DNA of 64,000 nt from an uncultured Rhizobiaceae group bacterium (GTDB lineage Bacteria > Pseudomonadota > Alphaproteobacteria > Rhizobiales > Rhizobiaceae), in NCBI GenBank assembly GCA_947501445.1, contig CANMVS010000022.1:25933-89932 (forward strand), given 5' to 3'. Both the position numbers and the translations under genes were made by a program. Below, one piece after another: positions 48,113-58,323 of this stretch (position 1 is its first letter; each line of letters starts with the position of its first letter). Under the pieces are notes generated by a model. The model was not told the origin of the DNA and did not search any database. It was given only the letters and a program-made list of their open reading frames with translations.

Positions 48113-48745
48113 TCAGGCTCCTTTGAGGTTATTTTGGCGAATGGCGGTCGATGAGTGGTGCGAGCGTGGTCCATGAATGAAAGTCCAGGCTGGCGCTTGC
48201 ATATGGGGTAGACGCGCCGCGTCGTCTTCATCAATACGGGCATAATCAAATCGCTTTGCCATGATGGAAGACAGAAACGAGAGCGTTGATCCCGGTCGGT
48301 CGATAATGGCGATGGGCACGGATTGGGCGATGGTTTGCCAATGCTGCCATTTGTGAAAATTGGCCAGATTGTCAGCGCCCATCACCCAGGCAAACCGCAC
48401 ACCAATATTGCGCTTGAGTACGAATTTCAGTGTTTGGGCCGTGTAGTGCAAACCTTGAGCTGCCTCAAATGCGGTTACACGGATACGCGGATCGCGCACC
48501 AGAGCCTTGCTGCAGGCGATCCGTTCACCGAGCGTTGCCAGGTTGCCATGACTTTTGAGCGGATTACCGGGCGTCACGATCCACCACAGCTGATCCAGCT
48601 TCAACTTGCGAATGGCCGTTTGTGCCACCAGCAGGTGGCCCTCATGTGGCGGATTGAAGGATCCGCCAAACAGGCCCACAGTCATGTTGGGTTCAACATG
48701 CGGCATGCGCAGATAGGTTTCGCGGTTGAGGTCTTTGGTGTTCAC
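48113..48745 (-). CDS. nadD: Nicotinate-nucleotide adenylyltransferase
   Basis: 210 aa; makes NaAD from nicotinate mononucleotide and ATP in NAD synthesis. GLFGGSFNPPHEGHLLVAQ holds the nucleotidyltransferase (H/T)xGH motif, and the C-terminal motif is HHSSTAIRQN (SxTxxR). The start is GTG 48745, 10 bp after the proA stop; an in-frame ATG at 48706 (MPHVEPNM) is an alternative. Part of the run proB-proA-nadD-rsfS-rlmH. Confidence 0.94.
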   Translation of the reverse strand: MNTKDLNRETYLRMPHVEPNMTVGLFGGSFNPPHEGHLLVAQTAIRKLKLDQLWWIVTPGNPLKSHGNLATLGERIACSKALVRDPRIRVTAFEAAQGLHYTAQTLKFVLKRNIGVRFAWVMGADNLANFHKWQHWQTIAQSVPIAIIDRPGSTLSFLSSIMAKRFDYARIDEDDAARLPHMQAPAWTFIHGPRSHHSSTAIRQNNLKGA

Positions 48746-48756
48746 TGAATCTGCTG

Positions 48757-50040
48757 CTATGGACGGATTTGACCGGTGCCACGCACCTTGTATTTGAATG
48801 AGGTCAGCTGCTCGACACCAACGGGACCACGCGCGTGCATCTTGCCGGTCGCAATACCAATTTCCGCGCCCATGCCAAATTCACCGCCATCGGCATATTG
48901 CGTTGAAGCATTATGCAGCAAAATGGCTGAATCAATCTCATTCATGAAGGCCTCAACAGCTGCCGCATCCTCCGTGACAATGGCCTCGGTGTGATTTGAC
49001 GAATAGTGGCCGATATGCGCAATGGCACCGTCAACGCCGTCCACCAGATCCACTGAAATGATGGAATCAAGATATTCGGTTGTCCAATCCTCTTCGGTTG
49101 CCGGTTTGCAGTCCGAATAGATTTTGCGCACGGCTTCTGAGCCGCGGATTTCACAGCCGGCGATTTTCAGAGCATCCAGCACAGCACCAAGATGCGTTTT
49201 TGCTGCCGCCTTATCAACAAGCAATGTTTCGACTGAGCCGCATATGCCGGTTCGGCGCATTTTGGCGTTGACGGCTATCGCTTTGGCCATCTCCAATTGC
49301 GCTGAACGGTCGATATAGAGGTGACACAGGCCCTCCAGATGCGCAAAAACCGGCACGCGGGCCTCACGCTGAACCCGTTCTACCAGTCCTCTGCCGCCAC
49401 GCGGAATGATGACATCAATGCTGCCGTTTAGGCCGGTGAGCATTTCACCCACGGCGCGGCGGTCCGACACCGGCACCATCTGGATTGCGGTCTTCGGCAA
49501 TCCGGCCTTCTCCAGTCCTTCAACAAGACAGGCATGAATGGCGCCGGAGGAGTTAATGGAATCAGAACCGCCACGAAGAACCACCGCATTGCCTGCTTTC
49601 AGACACAGGGCGCCGGCATCAGCGGTTACATTCGGGCGGCTTTCATAAATGACACCGATGGCCCCAAGCGGGGTACGCACACGTTCTATCTGAAGCCCGT
49701 TGGGACGTTCCCACCGGGCGATAATCGTGCCAATGGGATCATCGAGAGCGGCGACAGCCAAAAGCCCGTCTGCCATGGCGGCTACGCGTTCAGCGTTGAG
49801 TTTCAGCCGATCCAGAAATGAACTGCTCATGCCAGTGGCCAGGGCGTTTTTCATATCAATGGCATTGGCTGCAAGGATCACATCTGTGCTGGCGTTAATG
49901 GCCTGTGCCATGGCTTTTAATGCGGCATTCTTCTGGCCTGATGTGGCGGTGGCCAGCGGCGGACAGGCGGCCTTGGCATTTTTGCCAATCGTTGCCATGA
50001 TGTCGATAATATCCATGTCTTTTGCCACCTGTTCAAGCAT
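48757..50040 (-). CDS. proA: Gamma-glutamyl phosphate reductase
   Basis: 427 aa; reduces gamma-glutamyl phosphate to glutamate semialdehyde in proline synthesis. The ALDH-fold blocks are [33 protein letters not shown] and the catalytic Cys in [15 protein letters not shown]. The ATG at 50040 shares its A with the proB stop (TGATG), so coupling decides this start over the GTG at 50043. Confidence 0.97.
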   Translation of the reverse strand: MLEQVAKDMDIIDIMATIGKNAKAACPPLATATSGQKNAALKAMAQAINASTDVILAANAIDMKNALATGMSSSFLDRLKLNAERVAAMADGLLAVAALDDPIGTIIARWERPNGLQIERVRTPLGAIGVIYESRPNVTADAGALCLKAGNAVVLRGGSDSINSSGAIHACLVEGLEKAGLPKTAIQMVPVSDRRAVGEMLTGLNGSIDVIIPRGGRGLVERVQREARVPVFAHLEGLCHLYIDRSAQLEMAKAIAVNAKMRRTGICGSVETLLVDKAAAKTHLGAVLDALKIAGCEIRGSEAVRKIYSDCKPATEEDWTTEYLDSIISVDLVDGVDGAIAHIGHYSSNHTEAIVTEDAAAVEAFMNEIDSAILLHNASTQYADGGEFGMGAEIGIATGKMHARGPVGVEQLTSFKYKVRGTGQIRP

Positions 50041-51221
50041 CACATTGTCTCCCGTTGCTTGGTCTGCAATTCGTCACGGCGAACCCCGGTAATGACCATA
50101 TCATCGCGATGAACCATAGCTGTGCGTCCCGAATAACCAAGTATGGCGACAATCTCGGATGATTTGCATCCGGCAATCAATTCGGCCTCTTCGGAATCAT
50201 AGGCTGCCAGACCGCGGGCAATCTCTTCGCCCTCAAGTGTGCATATGGCAACCGTATCGCCGCGGCGAAAGGAGCCGAAAATCTGTTTGACGCCGGCTGG
50301 AAGCAGCGATTTGCCAGTCTCCAGGGCTCTTTGTGCACCGGGGTCGATCAGAAATTTCCCCGCTGCTTCCAATTGGCCGGCGATCCATTTCTTTCTGGCC
50401 GTCACAGGCGATGTGCCCGGTTCAAACAGGCTGTGGCGTGCGCCGCTGTTGATCAGATCAAGCGGATGATCCTGTTTGCCCGAAGCAATTATCATTGCGC
50501 AGCCTGCTTTGGTGGCGATACGCGCTGCCTCAACCTTGGTTTTCATCCCGCCGCGTGAAAGCTCCGATCCGGCATCACCGGCCATGGCTTCAATCTGCGG
50601 CGTGATATCAGCAATGCGGTGCAAAAATTTTGCGTCGGCATTGTCCTTTGGTGGTGCCGTATAAAGTCCATCCACATCAGAAAGCAGAACCAGAAGGTCC
50701 GCACCGATCATGCTGGCAACCCGTGCAGCCAGCCGGTCATTGTCACCATAGCGAATTTCGCTCGTTGCCACGGTGTCATTTTCATTAATGATCGGCACGG
50801 CACCGGCCATCAGCAACTGGCCGACAGTTGCGCGCGCATTGAGATAGCGCCGCCGCTCTTTGGTGTCTGCGAGTGTCAGCAGAATTTGCCCGGCGATCAG
50901 CTGCTGTTGTGACAGCGCCTGCGACCACGCCTTTGCCAGGGCGATCTGTCCAACCGCAGCGGCGGCCTGGCTTTCTTCCAGCCTGAGGCTCCCCTTGGCT
51001 GTGCCCAGCGTCGTGTGACGCATCACAGTGCGACCCAGTGCTATGGCCCCGGAAGAGACAATCATCACATCACACCCGGCTTTGCGCAGGTCGGCAATAT
51101 CGCGACACAGGGCATCGAGCCACTGCTGGCGCAAGCCGTCGTCCGGATCAACCAGCAGTGCCGACCCAATCTTGATGACGATCCGCTCATAGCTTTGCAG
51201 GGGTGATGTTGCCTTTTGCAT
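50040..51221 (-). CDS. proB: Glutamate 5-kinase with PUA domain
   Basis: 393 aa from ATG 51221 ([20 protein letters not shown]); starting higher would overlap obgE. The amino-acid kinase domain ([10 protein letters not shown], [16 protein letters not shown] block [20 protein letters not shown]) is followed by a C-terminal PUA domain ([20 protein letters not shown], about 300-380). First enzyme of proline synthesis, coupled to proA. Confidence 0.97.
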   Translation of the reverse strand: MQKATSPLQSYERIVIKIGSALLVDPDDGLRQQWLDALCRDIADLRKAGCDVMIVSSGAIALGRTVMRHTTLGTAKGSLRLEESQAAAAVGQIALAKAWSQALSQQQLIAGQILLTLADTKERRRYLNARATVGQLLMAGAVPIINENDTVATSEIRYGDNDRLAARVASMIGADLLVLLSDVDGLYTAPPKDNADAKFLHRIADITPQIEAMAGDAGSELSRGGMKTKVEAARIATKAGCAMIIASGKQDHPLDLINSGARHSLFEPGTSPVTARKKWIAGQLEAAGKFLIDPGAQRALETGKSLLPAGVKQIFGSFRRGDTVAICTLEGEEIARGLAAYDSEEAELIAGCKSSEIVAILGYSGRTAMVHRDDMVITGVRRDELQTKQRETM

Positions 51222-51234
51222 ATCCAGCGCCCGC

Positions 51235-52284
<1,050 letters not shown>

Positions 52285-52460
52285 TTATAATCTGTCATTT
52301 GAAAAGTATCGATATCGCCCGCAACGCGCCGGGTCAAAGGCAATTGCGTGCCAATGGCCGCAACGGGCCCTTGAAAGGCCACCGGTTCAACACTGTGTCG
52401 TGGGTATTTCATTCGGGTCGTCCATTCGCTTGATTGCGGGCTGGAGGGCCCGCTTAAGGC

Positions 52461-52491
52461 CCGGCATTCGGACAATTGGCTCGAATGCCGG
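52461..52491. terminator. Perfect 10-bp hairpin downstream of the GNAT gene
   Basis: CCGGCATTCG (52461-52470) pairs with CGAATGCCGG (52482-52491), 28 nt beyond the GNAT stop on the minus strand. There is no T-run, so it may be a transcript-end stabiliser or a weak terminator. Confidence 0.45.
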
Positions 52492-52518
52492 ATCTTATAA
52501 ACTGTTATCTTCCGGCTG

Positions 52519-53118
52519 TCAGGCCGCAGCCCAGCTGCGCAGTGATATCCAGGTTTTTCTGTCCAGCCGGTACCATTCAACCGGTACCGTGCTGCCTAGT
52601 GCCAGGGAGTTCACCATGCCGGTTCCCTGAAACTGAAAGCCGCATTTGTGTATGACGCGTCGCGAGCCAAGGTTGGTGACCCGGCACCGCACATCAATAC
52701 AGTCGATATTGCGGGTACGAAAGGCCATGTCGATGACCGCATGGGCTGCCTCGGTGGCGATACCATTGCCCCAATGGGGCTCACCAATCCAGTATCCAAG
52801 CTCCAGCGTTGACGGATTATCCTGTGGCTCAATGCCGCAACAACCCAAAAACCTGCCATCATCCGTATTGGTAATCGCATAGACGCATTTGCCGATCGCG
52901 CCTGTCTTGGCGCGACGGATAAAGTCCGTTGCATCCATGCGGGTATAGGGATGAGGCATACGTGATACCATCGTTGCCACCCGGGCATTATTGGCGAGAC
53001 AGGCAAGTGCGTCCGTGTCTTCGATATGGGGGGTCCGCAGGACCAAACGTTCTGTTACGAGTACCGGGCATCCGCCCCGTTCACTATGACTGTCTTCTTC
53101 CTGACTTTCCTGTCCCAT
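52519..53118 (-). CDS. GNAT-family N-acetyltransferase (RimJ/RimL-like)
   Basis: 199 aa. LVTERLVLRTPHIEDTDALA is the RimJ-type N-terminus. ELGYWIGEPHWGNGIATEAAHAVIDMAF holds the acetyl-CoA binding Q/RxxGxG/A-type loop (WGNGIATEA), followed by VTNLGSRRVIHKCGFQFQG. The acceptor is unknown. It lies between rpmA and obgE, its common place in Rhizobiales, and is separated from rpmA by a terminator. Confidence 0.9.
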   Translation of the reverse strand: MGQESQEEDSHSERGGCPVLVTERLVLRTPHIEDTDALACLANNARVATMVSRMPHPYTRMDATDFIRRAKTGAIGKCVYAITNTDDGRFLGCCGIEPQDNPSTLELGYWIGEPHWGNGIATEAAHAVIDMAFRTRNIDCIDVRCRVTNLGSRRVIHKCGFQFQGTGMVNSLALGSTVPVEWYRLDRKTWISLRSWAAA

Positions 53119-53141
53119 GGTTCAATCCTCCAGTTGCAAAT

Positions 53142-53170
53142 AAAAAGGGAGATGGTGTCCCATCTCCCCT
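53142..53170 (-). terminator. Intrinsic terminator of the rplU-rpmA operon
   Basis: On the minus strand GGGAGATGG pairs with CCATCTCCC around a 4-nt loop and is followed by TTTTTA. It lies just before the GNAT gene and 60 bp beyond the rpmA stop. Confidence 0.85.
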
Positions 53171-53230
53171 TGAACTGTTGGCTTGAACTTGTCTTGCCGG
53201 GTCGATGAGACGCCGGCAATTTGGTTCCGG

Positions 53231-53500
53231 CTATTCTGCTGCTTGTGCTCGTGGCATTACGGACACATATGTGCGGCCGTTGGTTTTCGTGCAAAATTCT
53301 ACGTTGCCAGAAACTTTCGCAAAAATGGTGTGGTCCTTGCCAAGGCCAACGCCCTGTCCTGGATGCCATTTTGTGCCGCGCTGACGCACGAGAATATTGC
53401 CTGGAATGACAGCTTCGCCGCCAAACTTTTTCACGCCGAGGCGTTGACCTGCCGAATCGCGTCCGTTGCGCGATGAACCACCAGCTTTTTTGTGTGCCAT
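53231..53500 (-). CDS. rpmA: 50S ribosomal protein L27
   Basis: 89 aa. [20 protein letters not shown] is the universal L27 N-terminus reaching the peptidyl-transferase centre, followed by [22 protein letters not shown]. It is 29 bp downstream of rplU in the usual pair. Confidence 0.98.
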   Translation of the reverse strand: MAHKKAGGSSRNGRDSAGQRLGVKKFGGEAVIPGNILVRQRGTKWHPGQGVGLGKDHTIFAKVSGNVEFCTKTNGRTYVSVMPRAQAAE

Positions 53501-53529
53501 TGGTTTTCTCCTTTAATCCCTGAACCCGA

Positions 53530-54186
53530 TTACGATGCAGATTCCGCAAAGCCCTTGGCCTGCGAAACCCAGTCATCACGCTCGATACGACCTTTGAAAG
53601 ACAGCGCTTCGTCAAGCTTGTCGATGTCTTCCTTCGTAAAGGCTGCAATCTGGGCGAATTGTGTTACGCCAAATGCGTGCAGTTTCTTCTCGAGCGCCGG
53701 TCCGACGCCGGAAATCTTCTTCAGATCATCTGCTGCACCTTCAGGTGCGGAGAAGATTGCCGCCGGGGCATCGGCTGCCTTGGCTTTCGGAGCAGCTTTC
53801 GCCTTTGGTGCTTCTTCGGTCTTTGCAACAGCTTCCTTCTTCGGCGCTGCAGCCTTTTTCGAAGGCTTGGCACCACCGGTCAAAATTTCCGCGATGCGAA
53901 TTGTGGTCTGGTGCTGACGGTGACCACGGGTACGCTTGGAGTTCTGACGGCGACGCTTCTTGAAGGCAATAACCTTGCGTGCACGGCCCTGCTCGACCAC
54001 TTCCGCGGTTACCAGAGCGCCATCGACAAGCGGCTTTCCGATGGTTGCATCGGCGCCTTCGCCCACCATGAGAACTTCATTAAATTCAATTATGTCACCG
54101 GCTTCGCCCGTGACTTTTTCGACCTTCAGCAGGTCTTCCGCGGTTACAGTATACTGCTTTCCGCCGGTTTTTATGACTGCGAACAT
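53530..54186 (-). CDS. rplU: 50S ribosomal protein L21 with C-terminal helix-hairpin-helix extension
   Basis: 218 aa, about twice the usual 103. Residues 1-102 are L21 ([40 protein letters not shown]). An Ala/Lys-rich linker (about 103-150) leads to a helix-hairpin-helix-like domain [21 protein letters not shown] (one Gly-x-Gly turn, VGP) ending [15 protein letters not shown]. Extended L21 is known in Rhizobiales; the role of the tail is unknown but HhH domains often bind nucleic acid. Transcribed with rpmA. Confidence 0.95.
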   Translation of the reverse strand: MFAVIKTGGKQYTVTAEDLLKVEKVTGEAGDIIEFNEVLMVGEGADATIGKPLVDGALVTAEVVEQGRARKVIAFKKRRRQNSKRTRGHRQHQTTIRIAEILTGGAKPSKKAAAPKKEAVAKTEEAPKAKAAPKAKAADAPAAIFSAPEGAADDLKKISGVGPALEKKLHAFGVTQFAQIAAFTKEDIDKLDEALSFKGRIERDDWVSQAKGFAESAS

Positions 54187-54520
54187 GTTTTTACCTTTCG
54201 GTGTTCGGTTCGACTTGTCGCGGGATATCCCGCACAGCCGTCTTTTTATTCAGTCGGTTACGAATGGACACCGGAGCAGATAAAGCAATTGAAAACGAAT
54301 GCGATAGCAGGTCCAGTGGGTTTCCCAAAGCTGCATTTTGCCAAGCTTGCGACCCGCAAATACAGAAGGCGCAAGTTGCCTCACGCCATGGATATGCGTG
54401 CGATACGGGAAAGGCCCGGTGAAGTCAAGGTCACCGGCATAAATAGCGCAAGTTCGCTCTTGTATCTGCCGCCATGTGGCGTTAATACAACGCCCGCACC
54501 AACATGTGCAACCACAATGC
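54187..54520. promoter_or_regulatory. rplU leader region with a 14-bp palindrome
   Basis: No gene is present. GCGGGATATCCCGC (54220-54233) is a perfect palindrome about 34 nt upstream of the rplU start on the minus strand, resembling the GCGGGAATTCCCGC found before sucA. It may fold in the rplU leader. The remainder up to the tRNA presumably holds divergent promoters, which I cannot place. Confidence 0.4.
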
Positions 54521-54610
54521 GGAGAGGTGGCTGAGTGGTTGAAAGCACCGCACTCGAAATGCGGCATACGGGCAACCGTATCGGGGGTTCGAATCCTCTC
54601 CTCTCCGCCA
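54521..54610 (+). tRNA. tRNA-Ser (anticodon CGA)
   Basis: 90 nt including the encoded CCA. The acceptor GGAGAGG pairs with CCTCTCC; the D arm is TGGCTGAGTGG. The anticodon arm CCGCA-CTCGAAA-TGCGG has CGA in the loop. A long variable arm (TACGGGCAACCGTA) and T arm GGGGGTTCGAATCCTC follow. The long variable arm confirms a class II serine tRNA reading UCG. It is the likely integration target of the adjacent island integrase. Confidence 0.97.
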
Positions 54611-54865
54611 GAAAATCAGATAAGTATATGTTTTTGCTGAGTAAATTTTGTGGCTGCTGTTGTGGCCCCACATGCAGCCCCACGTATCATTGGCACTTAC
54701 CACAAAGCATTGAGCTTTTTGTCGGTTGTCGCCCAGACGCTTGCATTCTGATCAGAATCGCGTCAGTCTTTATCTTATTGTCACTGATTCATTTCTGGTG
54801 ACCACATGATCAACCTGAAGCGCAAGACGTGCTGACCAACTCCGCCCCGGCGGATGGAGCACGTT

Positions 54866-55252
54866 ATGTCGAAGAAAGATCTTTCCCAATCCGAGCTCTT
54901 TTCTGAACTGGTTTCAAGCCAGGTGCTGGAACAGGATGATGTTACGGCGAAAGCGTCGACCGCCGAGCGCAGGACCCGAGCGTTTCAATCCAGCGTGCGC
55001 AAGCAAAAAGCCCCTACCGTCATCTCCATTAAAGATCTGCGAGCGCCCTCGTCTCAGCTGTTGGAGCGATATTTCTCAGACAAGGAGGTCGCCGCTCATT
55101 TTGGCGTATCGCGACCGACAGTCTGGCGCTGGGTTCGCGCCTATCCCGAGTTTCCTCAACCTGTAGAGGTCACTCCCGGCACTACGCGCTGGCTCCTTTC
55201 CGAGCTTGAAGCCCATGCGACGAGACTGAAACGCAAGCGGGCGGCAAAATGA
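54866..55252 (+). CDS. AlpA/excisionase-like DNA-binding regulator
   Basis: 128 aa from ATG 54866 with GGAG 7 nt upstream. The first 65 residues are polar and unrecognised. The C-terminal part YFSDKEVAAHFGVSRPTVWR, WVRAYPEFPQPVEVTPGTTR and WLLSELEAHATRLK is a MerR-like winged helix-turn-helix of the AlpA phage-regulator family. These proteins act as excisionase or integrase activator. Its stop overlaps the integrase start by 4 bp (ATGA), so the two are made together. Confidence 0.85.
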   Translation: MSKKDLSQSELFSELVSSQVLEQDDVTAKASTAERRTRAFQSSVRKQKAPTVISIKDLRAPSSQLLERYFSDKEVAAHFGVSRPTVWRWVRAYPEFPQPVEVTPGTTRWLLSELEAHATRLKRKRAAK

Positions 55253-56967
55253 GCCGTACCTATGGCATGATTCGTCCCAAGCGAGATCGAACATATACAG
55301 TTGAGGACGTCCAAAAACTCTATTCGGTCACGCGCAATACGATCACGAACTGGATCAACGCCGGTCTTAAGCGGGTAGACGAAGATCGGCCGCAACTTTT
55401 TCGAGGTGCCGAGCTCAAGCGCTTTCACTGTGAGCGTGCGCTTAAAACCAAACGTAAGTTGCGTATGAGTGAGTTCAAGTGCACCGCCTGTAAAGCGCGG
55501 GTCACACCGTCTTTGCAAACAATCAGAATTGAGCGCAGCGCAAGCAGGACGCCGTCTGCATGGGCGCGGTGTCCTGAGTGCGGAGCAAGTGTAATTCGGC
55601 TACTGAACGATACAACATGCAACACTTATCAAGCCTGTATCAATACCAACACGAGCCTGCATTCGCTAGACGAAGAAGAGGGGCCAAGCCCGGCTGATAT
55701 TGGGAAGAACACGGAAATTGAGTCAATCCCATACAACAGAAGAAACGAGCGGATCATCCACGAGTATCAGCTCTATGCGGGACGGTTTTCTGATAAGACC
55801 TTGGACGCGCACCTCGCCGCGATCCGTGATTTTGAAAAATTCAACGAGGCCAAAGGCTTTGCTAACGTAACCTCTGCGGATGCCGCACGATATCGTCAGC
55901 GCTTGGTTGGGCTCGCTGAAGCAGGTTATTCCAGAAGCACAATAAGGCATCGTGCAGCCTATCTCACCCAGTTTTTCAGATGGCTCGTTCAACAGGACGG
56001 TTATCGTCGCATGAACAAAACCGTTTGTGACAATTTTCAGTTATCGAAAAAAGATGCAGCCAATGCCATCCTACCCAAAGACCACTCTATCCCCTCGCTT
56101 GGCCAACTTGAACAGATCCTATCAAGCATGCCCACGCGTACGCTTGTAGAGCGCCGTGATAGGGCCATTGTGTGCGCTGGCGTTCTCTTCGGAACACGCG
56201 CTTCTGCAACCGCGTCTTTGCGTCTGCACCATGTAGATGTTGAAGACCGTAAAGTTCTTCAGGACGCCACTTCGGTTCGCGTGAAAAACAGCAAAAGCCA
56301 AAGCACACACTGGTTTCCCGTTGGTGGCTTTTTTGACAATGTCATCATTGCCTGGATAAATGAACTTCGCGGATTTGGCTTGGGTGATAAAGACTCTCTA
56401 TTTCCGCCTGATTATGTGCTTTCAGGTCCATTACCTCTTTGCCGAGCAGGCCGTGAACCAGTCCAGCCCTGGGCAACCGAAGAAGGTATTCGACGCGCGT
56501 TCAAACGTGGGTGTGCTTGTGCGCAGCTGCCTTATTTCAATCCACATTCCGCTCGACATCTACTTGCAGCATTGTCCGACATTTATTGCCGGACCTCGGC
56601 GGAGAAGCAGGCATGGTCATACAATCTTGGCCACAGCTCCATAAAAGTCACCGATGTGAACTACAACAAGATGACTGATGCGCGTCGGGATGCAGCTTTC
56701 GGTGATATGGGCCGCCGTGATCCTTTGCCGGAGGAAGACAAGGACTTGTTGCTTCAACTCTTTGAACACCAGCTTACTCCGGGCACGTTTGAGCATGAGC
56801 GTGCGACCGAACTGTCGCTGCGCCGTCAGGCCCAGCGGAGGCAGAGCCAACACGGAGGGGCTATCGGGGAAACTAATTCGGTCAGTGAGGAAACTGACAG
56901 TTCTCTCAAAAAGTCTCTTAATAATGCTGTTGGCTCAACTATCTCAAAACCGCAAAGTCAGCGTTGA
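55249..56967 (+). CDS. Island tyrosine recombinase with N-terminal HTH and zinc ribbon
   Basis: 572 aa. Residues 14-60 look like a second helix-turn-helix (YTVEDVQKLYSVTRNTITNW). A CxxC...CxxC pair (Cys78, Cys81, Cys108, Cys111) suggests a zinc ribbon. A SAM-like core-binding domain follows (about 165-250), then the catalytic domain with Arg317, His433-x-x-Arg436, His462 and nucleophile Tyr472 (GHSSIKVTDVNYNKM). The catalytic tetrad is complete, so it should be active. A polar tail extends from about 490 to 572. Adjacent to tRNA-Ser and after an AlpA-like gene, it is the integrase of a genomic island. Confidence 0.88.
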   Translation: MSRTYGMIRPKRDRTYTVEDVQKLYSVTRNTITNWINAGLKRVDEDRPQLFRGAELKRFHCERALKTKRKLRMSEFKCTACKARVTPSLQTIRIERSASRTPSAWARCPECGASVIRLLNDTTCNTYQACINTNTSLHSLDEEEGPSPADIGKNTEIESIPYNRRNERIIHEYQLYAGRFSDKTLDAHLAAIRDFEKFNEAKGFANVTSADAARYRQRLVGLAEAGYSRSTIRHRAAYLTQFFRWLVQQDGYRRMNKTVCDNFQLSKKDAANAILPKDHSIPSLGQLEQILSSMPTRTLVERRDRAIVCAGVLFGTRASATASLRLHHVDVEDRKVLQDATSVRVKNSKSQSTHWFPVGGFFDNVIIAWINELRGFGLGDKDSLFPPDYVLSGPLPLCRAGREPVQPWATEEGIRRAFKRGCACAQLPYFNPHSARHLLAALSDIYCRTSAEKQAWSYNLGHSSIKVTDVNYNKMTDARRDAAFGDMGRRDPLPEEDKDLLLQLFEHQLTPGTFEHERATELSLRRQAQRRQSQHGGAIGETNSVSEETDSSLKKSLNNAVGSTISKPQSQR

Positions 56968-57204
56968 TCCATGATATGTTGAAGGTGGAAAAAGTCGACC
57001 CTGGCGTTAATTTTGCCGACTGTTGCGCTGGCAATTTTGTGGAATATTATCGCGGATGGTGTAATCGTGATGGGTTCAGATTTTCCGAATCTGGCCCGTC
57101 AAGCCATACTTGGAAGGTGGATAGTTGGCCAGAGTACTTACGCTTGTCTATGCACACCATTATGGTGTATTCAATTCCCAAGACAATTTTGTTTAGAGAA
57201 ATGC

Positions 57205-57375
57205 ATGGTGATGAAATTGCTAGAAGAAACGAAATTGAGTCAACTGCCCTTACCAAAGACGAAGCACGATGTAGAGATGCTGTCTCCTGAAGAAATAGAG
57301 TCGCTGAAGCATGACTTGAAAGAATCGATGGATTACATGCAAAAGAAGTACTGGTCAAAGTTGCCAAAAATCTGA
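57205..57375 (+). CDS. Possible small protein downstream of the integrase
   Basis: 56 aa candidate starting ATG 57205 (MVMKLLEETKLSQL) and ending KKYWSKLPKI. The sequence SPEEIESLKHDLKESMDYMQ looks like a real amphipathic helix. Upstream in the same frame the sequence does not look protein-like. No homologue is recognised, and the ribosome site (GAGAA) is weak. It may also be the surviving end of a broken gene. Confidence 0.3.
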   Translation: MVMKLLEETKLSQLPLPKTKHDVEMLSPEEIESLKHDLKESMDYMQKKYWSKLPKI

Positions 57376-58323
57376 AGCCACAGCATACGTCTATTCCGAG
57401 TACAAGCATTTGGCTTTCTGATAACTTAATCCATATGATGTAGCCTGAGCACCCATCGCCGCGAAGCATGGGTTGGGGATGAAATCGACCCGGCCTGCAT
57501 TCAATCAGTATCCTCTCTTTGCGGTAAAATCCGAAGCGATGTGTAAATATTTCCGATCGGCGCAACTGGCGCCGGCAATATTCGTATCTGTTCGCACATA
57601 CCATCAAGACTATAACCTGGTGTCGCTCTTGTTCATCCGGCCTATCTGAGAACTGCACTGGAGCAAATGAACACCAGTCACCACAATTTTTTTACCTGTC
57701 CAGTTGTTGCTTGACACCGGTCGGATGCCGCATGGGAACTGCTCGGTCAAGCGGCAAACATGTCTGGGCCAGAAAGTGGTTGTTCTAGCAGCCAATGCGG
57801 GAAATAATCTTGCGACAAGCAGGCCTGTTTTTAAAATGATCGTCAGCAACAGTGCCACATCATCGTCTACGGATCGCCGTGGGACCTCAATGTTTGAATC
57901 AGGCTGTCCGATGGAAATGGTTCATTTGCAAATGCTTGGGTCGATCCATTGTAGTTTTGACGCTGCTCCGAAACAGTCCGAGCATATTCTGCCGCTATGA
58001 ACACAGTATCGATGTACAGCAATCATGCTGCCGAATTGACGCCTGACATCACACTAGTTGATGATTTTCGATCAACCCTTTATCTGGGATTTAATAGCAC
58101 TAACGTAAAAAGAGCATAAATCATAGATTGTAGTGTTGACACATTACTACTGAATCGCCTAACGATCGTTAGCCGGTGTAATCTCGGCAGATTTTTGGGG
58201 ACGATCAAGTAATCAGAGACGTTTTAGCCTGCATATTTGCGGGAACGGTTCCGTATGTTCTGCGTTGGGGTGAAGCTACGCTTTGGCGTCGTATTCTGGT
58301 TCTTGCTGATTAGAGGCGGCGCA
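57376..58323. other. Gene-poor stretch inside the island
   Basis: About 950 bp with no credible gene on either strand. Frames on the minus strand (for example 57047-57658) have poor codon character and no motif. The base composition is lower in GC than in the core genes. It may hold decayed genes and the promoter of the large protein starting at 58324, which has AGAGGC about 8-10 nt before its ATG. Confidence 0.45.

Noticed and set aside
57047..57658. 203-codon minus-strand frame in the island
   Set aside because: No motif, no hydrophobic or domain pattern, and it overlaps a more protein-like short frame on the other strand; length alone is not enough in this region.
57610..57858. Possible transposase remnant on the minus strand
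   Set aside because: A few residues around ARLFPAL recall IS110-type transposases, but no DEDD or other catalytic motif or terminal repeats can be seen.
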